NCBI GenBank assembly: GCA_022818135.1
Contig: JAFMSR010000019.1
Span: 27,434,630-27,498,629, forward strand
Direction of reading: 5' to 3'
Origin: Saxidomus purpurata
Taxonomy: Eukaryota; Mollusca; Bivalvia; Venerida; Veneridae
DNA: 64,000 nt
Shown here: in pieces, positions 56,950-64,000 of the stretch
Position numbering within the stretch: the stretch's first letter is position 1
Layout: the number at the start of each line of letters is the position of its first letter
The notes under the pieces: generated by a model
Databases searched by the model: none
Told to the model about the DNA's origin: nothing
What the model saw: only the letters and a program-made list of their open reading frames with translations
Program-made: the position numbers and the translations under genes

Positions 56950-59898
56950 CAAAATGAAGACCAGTTAAAAACAGGAAAGTGGTTAAATTTTGTATATCTA
57001 AACAATGTTTTTCCCCAAACTTTCGAGGAACACTCATTGTAAAGATTTGAGATTTTGGGTATTAATGACTTTTGTAATTCACTCAAATAGAAATCCATTA
57101 AAGTCCGATATCGCTCAAAAGGATACTTTTTGCCATTATACAAGTTCAACAACAGCGTTGCAGTAAACAGAGTAAAAGAACAGCTATTGTTAAAGCTGCT
57201 CGCTCTCAGATTTTGGTGGACAATAAGAGGTCTTTGAATTTTCTGAAATTGGCATGTTTTAGAACGAATCATCAAATAAAAAGGTTCCAGAATAAATTCC
57301 AGTAAAATATAACTGTATTTTTGAAACTATATGCTACCAAATTAAAAAGCGTTGCAATCACCTTTGAAATCAAAATATAAATGTATAGTGTAGCGCTATC
57401 ACAACCAAACCTTACCAGCATTTTCAACAGATTTTCTCAAATCGCTATGTTGATTTTCACTTGTGTTGCTCATTCTAACATTTACTCTTACAGATTATGT
57501 TTAATATCAGTATATTTTTTTGCAGAAATTAAACATTTTCACTGGGAACTGAACGAGCAGCTTTAATATTTCAAGTCTATGTAAAGACTACGGGTTGGTT
57601 GAGTGGAGGCAAACACATGAAATTCAAGGTCATCAATGAAAAAGGTGCTACAAATCATTGAAACTTGTCAACAAAACTACACAGATGGTCCAAATTTCAT
57701 GACTTTACATTCACAAACAAAAGGTCAAGGTAAGCGTTAAAATCTGTTTGCAGAACATTACACATGGTCTAAATAGCATCACTGTAGCTTAAATAAGGTA
57801 GATCAAAAGGGTGCGGCCAATTCTGACCTCAGGGACATAATTTGAACACTCATGGGTGGAGTGAACAAACCAAATATCTTAGCTCTAGACCTTGCAATTG
57901 TGAAAAACAATATTTTAAAAACAAAACAAATTGCTTTATAAGTCTTCATAAAATAATGAGCCCAGGGTGTGACCAATTCTTCTGATACAAAGGGTACAAT
58001 TTGAACAATCATGGTAAAGGATTACTATGCAATGCTAAACATCAACTATCAAAGCTTTGAGCTTAATTATTTTAAACAGGAATATTTTAAAGAATTTCCG
58101 ATAACTAGTTTATGTAAAACAAGTTATCCCTAGGTCGGAACCGATTTAAGGGGTATAAATTGAACAATATTGGTAGAGGATCACAAGCAGTTTCGTAGAA
58201 GGGTTTAAAAGTGTTTCCTAGTTCTGCACGGAAAACAATTCTTTCAATACCTTTGGTAGTCTCATGCAAGAAACACTCTTGCTTATTTTCATAAACATTT
58301 GCCAAGTTGTTTCAGATGAGAAATGATGTACGTACGACCGACGACGCACGGCGGAGGATGTTCGATTCTAATGCTCAACTTGGCACTAAGGTGATATAAA
58401 AACAAAAATAATATCAAACAGGGAATGCCACGTACCAAAAACGCAGCCTCCCCAAAACGAGCCCCACAGCACCCAGAAGTGCACACCACCAACACACACA
58501 CACACACACACGCACACACACACGACACACACACATATACACTACCAACACACACTAGCATACAAAGCAAACACACGAGGACAAAACGAACAATTAAAGG
58601 AACACAGTGGGGCACCGCCTTGGAACGGTCAGTGGCAAAAACACCAATGGGGAGCTTAAACCGGTTTACGGCGCGCACCCAACCTCACTCTTACCCCCAC
58701 CATGTTCCAAAGTCACAGGACAGTGTAAATAAAAGTAATCCCTGCTAGGTGAATCTCTAACACACGCAATGGAAACAATAAATAAGCCTATGTGAAATCG
58801 AGTGACTTTCCCCCTCCCGGGAAGGGGTTATTTTGAATAGGGGGTCATGATTTGAACAATCTTGGTAAAGGTCCACTAGACAATGCTACATGCTAAATAT
58901 CAAAGCTCTAGGCCTTGTTGTTTCAGAGAAGATTTTTTATGTTTTTCCTATTTGTTGCTATAGAAACCTGAGATCTGCATTGAATGGAATTCTTTGAACA
59001 GCTTTGATAGAGATATATGCAAGAAACATCCCTGCAAATTTTTATCAACATTGGCCCAGTGGTTTCAGAGGAGATTTCGTTTGAAGGAAATGACGGACCG
59101 TCCGAATCGTTATTCGTCGTGTAATTAATTGATAAATCAAGCATTACCATAAAACCATTTGCGTCAATGACATTTTGTTGGAGTCAAAGAACAGCATTTG
59201 CAAAAGTGGTTTTGATGTGAGCATTAACTGAGGAAATTAGAAAGGTATTCTCAAGATACTATTTTGTCGACATGAGAACCATTGCTCCAACGGGTCACCT
59301 GGGGCACTTTTGTGTGAATTATTAAAAATCTGAAAAGCTGTTTAGGAGGAGATTTTAATTTTAGCATTAGGGGTATGTGTGTGCTGTAAAGCGGAACGGT
59401 TTGAGCAATTAAAGACGAATACCACACAAGGATAATCCTGTTAAGTTTTGTTACAATGGGCCTAGTGATCAAAGAGGAGATGTTGTCTGAAGCAATTGGT
59501 AACGACGCACGACGGACACCGGACATTCGGTAATCTTTTTTGCTCACCAATGAGCACTACGTGTTCAAGTGAGCTATAAAAAGAACATTGGCTTTTCCAA
59601 ATAGTACCTACACGCCACGTCAATGTTTGTTTTTGTAGTATTAAAGTCCCAGGATCACATTTACGAGTAGCTCTCATTTTATGAAGAAAGATGTCTTACT
59701 GACGAAAATGACATTAATTTAATTGTTTACCTAAAACACTCCTACCTTAAATAAATGTATGTAACAATATCAGTAAATTCAAAGTGGTCGTAGGACTTTA
59801 AGCAGAGCCAATAATGCAAGCAAGCTAAATGCAAATTGCAAAAACAATTAAGGAAATCAATATTTAAATCAGATACGTCATTAATCTTGAGATTTAAT
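56950..59898. other. Gene G intron 2
   Basis: Similar to E intron 2 but longer: a LINE-like insert (58400-58777) and adjacent extra sequence (about 58780-59100) interrupt it. The dispersed repeat blocks match E (GTGTGACCAATTCTTCTGA; GACGCACGACGGACACCGG). No coding sequence is supported. Confidence 0.6.
58400..58777 (-). mobile_element. LINE-like retroposon copy 4 (378 bp)
   Basis: It has the same fixed end as copies 1-3 and breaks off after CACACGCAATGGAAACA, far short of copy 1. ATAA flanks both sides (58396-58399 and 58778-58781). The homologous place in gene E intron 2 (near 39675) lacks it. It contains its own version of the (CA)n tract (about 58492-58545). Confidence 0.65.
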
Positions 59899-59902
59899 TT
59901 AC

Positions 59903-60163
59903 CTCAAAAGAACTTTCATAGTGTCTGGATTAATGTCTTCAATTAGCACAGTATTTCCAACCTCAGCCAGTGGTCCATGAAACATAGCTTCAAAAACTGA
60001 ACTGCGCATGCTCAGTACAAATTTGTGCGCAGGTAATTTCACATTCTTGTGACTGCTGAAGGTAAAGGTAATGTCTGCAAGGTGATCTGAAAGGCAAAGA
60101 TGTGACAAACACTGTCCAGCAGTCTTGGAGTCCCTCCAGTCAACATCAGTAGATTCTAATGAT
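59903..60163 (-). CDS. Gene G exon 2: BTB/POZ N-half
   Basis: 261 bp, open, with a TTTTAG acceptor beside 60163 and a GTAAAT donor beside 59903. It encodes LADITFTFSSHKN, LPAHKFVLSMRSSVF, GPLAEVGNTVLIED. It is nearly the same as gene E but keeps LPAHK, like A and D. Confidence 0.88.
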
Positions 60164-60349
60164 CTAAAATAAAAAATTTAACATCTTATTCTATTCATAT
60201 CGAAAGCCTTGTGGTTCATTTTTCACAAGATTGACGTCATCTAAAGAAAACTAGACTCTTTTCAAGAATTTCTTACTTGATGACTTAGTCGAAACAATTT
60301 AAGTAGTTTAAACACAGCTGCAAGAGGACTATGTAACATTTCTAATACA

Positions 60350-60615
60350 AATAGGTTGTAACAGTAGTGTGATATTTTAATGGGTGTGTAACAGTAGTAT
60401 TGTATTCTAATGTTTTTGTTTACTACAGGGTGGTATTCTAATGTGTGTGTAACCGAAGTGTTATATTATTATGGGGTTGTTACAATAAAGTGATATTCTA
60501 ATTATTGTGTAACAGTAGTGTTGTATTCTAATTGGGTTGTTAAAGTGGAGTGGTATTCTATTGGGTGTGTAAGAGTAGTGGGTTAATTAAATGGGTTTAG
60601 AACAGTAGAGAGGTA
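60350..60615. repeat. Intron 1 minisatellite of gene G (about 9 units)
   Basis: Degenerate ~30-bp units (AACAGTAGTGTGATATTTTA, GGGTGTGT) run to the exon 1 donor. The last unit and GAGTAGTGGGTTAATTAAATG are shared with gene E, but the inner units differ from E, so the arrays have turned over since the E/G duplication. Confidence 0.85.
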
Positions 60616-60627
60616 TTCTAAACTTAC

Positions 60628-60650
60628 TCGGTAACTTCAGCAGTATCCAT
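60628..60650 (-). CDS. Gene G exon 1 (start MDTAEVT)
   Basis: The ATG is at 60648-60650 and the GTAAGT donor is the complement of 60622-60627. The outer start that gene E uses is ATT here (60702-60704), while the leader codons are otherwise open. This is a single-base loss that forces initiation at the inner Met. The product would lack the Arg/Lys leader of E. Confidence 0.7.
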
Positions 60651-60704
60651 TGCTTCTGAGGCAGGCGTTTGTTTCTTTCCCTGGCGTCGCTGTCTCCTGG
60701 AAAT

Positions 60705-62637
60705 AATGTTGATTATATACTTCTGTAAATTACATCAAATTCATAATGCAAAGAAAATCATCATGATTTAAAAAAGACGTTGTTAATTGTTTCATACTTC
60801 TAGAATAGGAGCATAGTTGTTAACAAAATATACAAATCTATGTAACAATTTTAAAATCTTATCTAACCGATCCTAAAGATAATGGTTGATAGTACAGCAC
60901 ACTAGACAAGATAGTTATCGATACGTGACCAGTACTTGCTTTCTATTGACCATTATAAGGGTCCAACCAAGTATGGGACTGTTGATTTATAAGGGTCCAA
61001 AACTCCATTATAACTTTAAGAAACGATATTGAATTTATGGGGGAGACAAATGTTCATGTTTAGCTAAAAGACAGTTGTTTGACAGAGGCATAGGCATGCT
61101 TCCAAATGCACCTTATTGTGTACTGTTACCATAATAAACCATTTGCATAACCCCAAAAACAACCTTACAAAAGAGCTAGAAAAAGTAAGATTTTCTATCA
61201 ATGAAAATATACCTCGCAGATTGCAGACATTTAAAAGGTAAAATAATTATGTTACACAATTGTTATACTGAGTCGGTATATTTGATCTGTACAAATTACA
61301 AACATACATCACTTGTTTAAGCAATGTATCCATCCGTATTTATAATCAATCAATAAATAATTAAATGAAATTAAATAAAGGAGTTATACCTTCAAGAGCG
61401 AAACATGAACTTTATAAAGAAATTCCTAACGCGTCAATTTGGCGACAATTGAAAAAAGCAATACAAGTACAATTAAATTTGAATATATTTAGAGTAATAG
61501 ACCTTTCTAACTTAAACTAAAACGTAATCGGAAACTTACTGCGTACCTGCATTGAATACTGGGGACTTTCTCAAATGGAATAAAGAGCTATGAATAACAA
61601 AATCATAAAATACCACAGGGATTTGCGACTAAAATATATGAGCTGTAAGTATTTTTGATGTTTGGTACAACAAACACATGTCTAGATTACATTCGGATGG
61701 AAATGCCAAGATTTGGGACATTATAGAGATTATCGATTTATTCTACTTAATCTTTCTTATAGAGTGCTCTTACATTAGTTTGTTTCTCACAATTATTCTG
61801 TTAATCTTGCGAAACTTTCGTCTCTCTTACGTCACGTCTGACAGGGTATCGGTGATGATGAGTTTTCCCCGATGGGACACATGCATATGAAAATATTAGC
61901 TTCTGTCATTAGCTTGAACTGTTGCACAGAGTTCAGACAGCTCGGAAATCCCGACTCGCTTTACAAACAATACCATCTTTATCAAAACAAATTTTGTATG
62001 TCTGACATGGAAGTTCCGGTTACAAGAATGAAACTGATCATTTGGCTCATTCATAGTATACTACTTATCTCAGTCGCCACTAATGTAACGTAGGCAACGA
62101 ATATTATGCGAAAATGTTCGATAAAACATGCGCAGTATTGTACGGATTTCAATGTTTGCATTTACAGTGCCTACAATGGACATAGTAGCTGAACTTGCAC
62201 AATCCTGATAAAGAACAACGGGGTTCTGTTTACAAGGGAATAAATATGACTTATGTCAATATTTGACTTTTTGATCAATTGAATGATGAGAAAAACTGTT
62301 AGTCACCGAAAAATGGAAGGAGCACGGCAAAAAATAAGATAACTTCTGCTAACGTCCATTAAAAAATGAAATACAACACTCTACTACAATTGAACTAGTG
62401 CAAATTATTTATAAAATACAGAAATCAAAAGATTACTGGTTCGGTGTAAGGAAACAGAATTCAGCAAGCACTACTTTGTATCCATGTAGTGTTGTGCACA
62501 ATCGTACTTGTACAAATCGTGAATTTCGTGCAGATCAAGCGTAAAATATTACATACATGAGAAACGCTCTACATTACTGAAATGATTTTAGATACTGTTT
62601 AACGCTTTAAATATGCGGTGCAAAATAGTTTCACCTG
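60705..62637. repeat. Upstream block of gene G, duplicate of 41294-43215
   Basis: It is nearly identical over its length to the flank of gene E, with small indels (for example near 61570 and 61880). It contains no supported gene. The frames at 61678-62093 recur at 42237-42627 with altered reading and are not conserved as protein. Confidence 0.75.
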
Positions 62638-62645
62638 TTTTAAAC

Positions 62646-63609
62646 CACAGGTGAGTGTAGCGTACCAGGGACCCAAACAGTGAATGTTAGATAAAAATAG
62701 CCTAATGACTATATATCAATAAGAAGGTAAACAACACAGTTCGCACATAGACCCAGTTTCAGCTTCAATTACTTCATACAGAATAGTGCATATTTATCAA
62801 AACCTATTGCATATATAGCCTACGTAATTATATTTTCTGTAAACGTTTACTTCAAGGTCCAAATGCAAACCGTTTTGTAACAGCGACTGATAGTTTCCGA
62901 AATTTTTACAATTTTTCGCCAACTCGAATAAATCTCACACATTTCGGGTATGTCTATTTTCCTATGCGCAACCGTCACTGTGGACATACACAAGAACGGC
63001 ACAACACTGCTACTTGAGCTCAGTATTCCATAGACATGTATTAGTGATGTGTAACCTAGACTTGGTAAGACCTGGCCGATCGATGCGGTTGGAAACTAGT
63101 TTTTTCCATTATCAGTATGGCTACATGTATATATTTACAAAATATATCAACGAAATAAAATGAATACTGTATTAACGGATCGTATTAAAACTGGAAAGCT
63201 TGTGGAAATATTTATCAAATCAATTTCTACGAGCGTCGGTTGTGTAATATTTGGATGACACAAGGCGAGATTGTTTAAAAGCTTGTTAAAAGGGAAGAAT
63301 TCAGTGTTAGAAATGTGTGAGATTTATTCGGGTTGACGAAAACTGTAAAAAAAATCGGAAATTATCAGTCGCTATTTCAAAACGGTTTGCTTTTGGGTCT
63401 TGAAGTAAACTTTTACGGAAATGATAAACGCTTATGCTATATATGCAATAGGTTTTAATAAATATGCATAATTCTAGATGAAGTAATTAAGGCTGAAAGT
63501 GGGTCGATGTGTAAACGGTGTTGTTTACCTTCTTATTGATATATAGCAACTAGGCTATTTTGAACAAAAAATCACTGTATGGGTCCCTGGTACGCTACAC
63601 TCACCTGTG
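62646..63609. mobile_element. Foldback/TIR element (964 bp) with perfect 8-bp target duplication
   Basis: The ends CACAGGTGAGTGTAGCGTAC are exact inverted copies. The inverted arms extend about 310 bp (62646-62955 and 63298-63609) with moderate divergence, around a core of about 340 bp. TTTTAAAC lies at 62638-62645 and 63610-63617. The duplicate block upstream of gene E has a single TTTTAAAC (about 43222-43229) and no insert, which proves the insertion. An 8-bp duplication suggests the hAT superfamily, though Merlin or P cannot be excluded. No transposase frame is seen. Confidence 0.88.
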
Positions 63610-64000
63610 TTTTAAACATGTACTGCAGCGATTCATATTTGTTTTGTTTTTATTTAGCACAATCAATGTAGCCAAAATTAACGCCAGCCAAAACAGACCT
63701 AGAAGATGGTAGTTGTGTTGTTTGAGAAATCCCCGTATTCATTTCCATAGTACGTATTACGTTTAAGTTAGAAAGGTCTAATACAAAGTTATGCATAGCA
63801 AGCATGCAACAGGAATTAGCATTTTTTCTGACGTGGGCACGAATAAAAAAAAGCAAATATTTCCTACTTTCAGTTTCGTATTACTAATATTAAGTATTAT
63901 AGAGGACATTTTTGGAATTACTTTATTGTCATACTCTATGTATTTTTCAAAACAATTATATTCAATTGTTTTCCGAAAAAGAAAAAGAAATAAATTTCCA

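Noticed and set aside
56947..57275. N-terminal extension of the 469-codon frame of gene G
   Set aside because: The frame simply runs upstream into intron 2. The AG acceptor at 56947-56948 and the shared exon plan place the exon start at 56946.
1..64000. CRISPR arrays, operons, bacterial genes or viral genomes
   Set aside because: Spliced genes with GT-AG introns, SINEs and low coding density show eukaryotic DNA. The only regular repeat arrays are minisatellite or microsatellite.

Overview
The window is eukaryotic, AT-rich, intron-containing and dense in repeats. It is most probably from a bivalve mollusc. The evidence is interspersed repeats carrying GACGGACGG-type tracts, tRNA-derived SINEs, a DIRS-like retroelement, and a tandem family of BTB-BACK genes resembling the BTBD3/BTBD6 group that is expanded in bivalves. 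The species cannot be named from sequence alone.

The backbone is a head-to-tail array of seven paralogous genes, all on the minus strand, here called A to G from left to right. Each has the same three-exon plan. A tiny exon 1 encodes a basic leader or only 6-7 residues. Exon 2 is 261 bp and encodes the first half of the BTB/POZ domain. The large exon 3 encodes the rest of BTB, the BACK domain and a divergent C-terminal, possibly PHR-like, domain. Both introns are phase 2. A (555-1392) is cut by the window edge. B (6526-13286), C (19259-20304) and D (28556-31709) are pseudogenes with different lesions. E (37569-41293) is intact and encodes 438 residues. F (46924-51281) has intact exons 2 and 3 but a destroyed exon 1 splice donor. 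G (55866-60650) is intact from its second ATG and encodes 454 residues. The genes and their flanks form segmental-duplication blocks: A pairs with D, E with G at the 5' side, and C with G at the 3' side. This gives a clear picture of birth, death and mosaic exchange.

Mobile elements occupy much of the rest. They are a degenerate DIRS-like tyrosine-recombinase retrotransposon (15111-17741), a family of 5'-truncated LINE-like inserts containing (CA)n (4493-5289, 8246-8902, 23179-23221, 58400-58777), a LINE reverse-transcriptase scrap (52430-52720), four SINEs, a 964-bp foldback element with a perfect 8-bp target duplication (62646-63609), a 994-bp TIR element (24469-25462), a TTAA-flanked MITE (44565-44941) and molluscan dispersed repeats. 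Because the array is duplicated, paralogous blocks supply empty sites that define several insertions.

The strongest observations are a loop in the C-terminal domain that has diversified sharply between paralogs (acidic, poly-Asp, or 75 residues rich in Tyr, Asp and Gln), and a 30-bp minisatellite in intron 1 that appears to have grown from the sequence beside the exon 1 splice donor. It reaches about 1.5 kb in gene F, the copy whose donor is mutated. No prokaryotic features, CRISPR arrays, rRNA genes or intact tRNA genes were seen. All percentages and family names are read by eye, without database searches.
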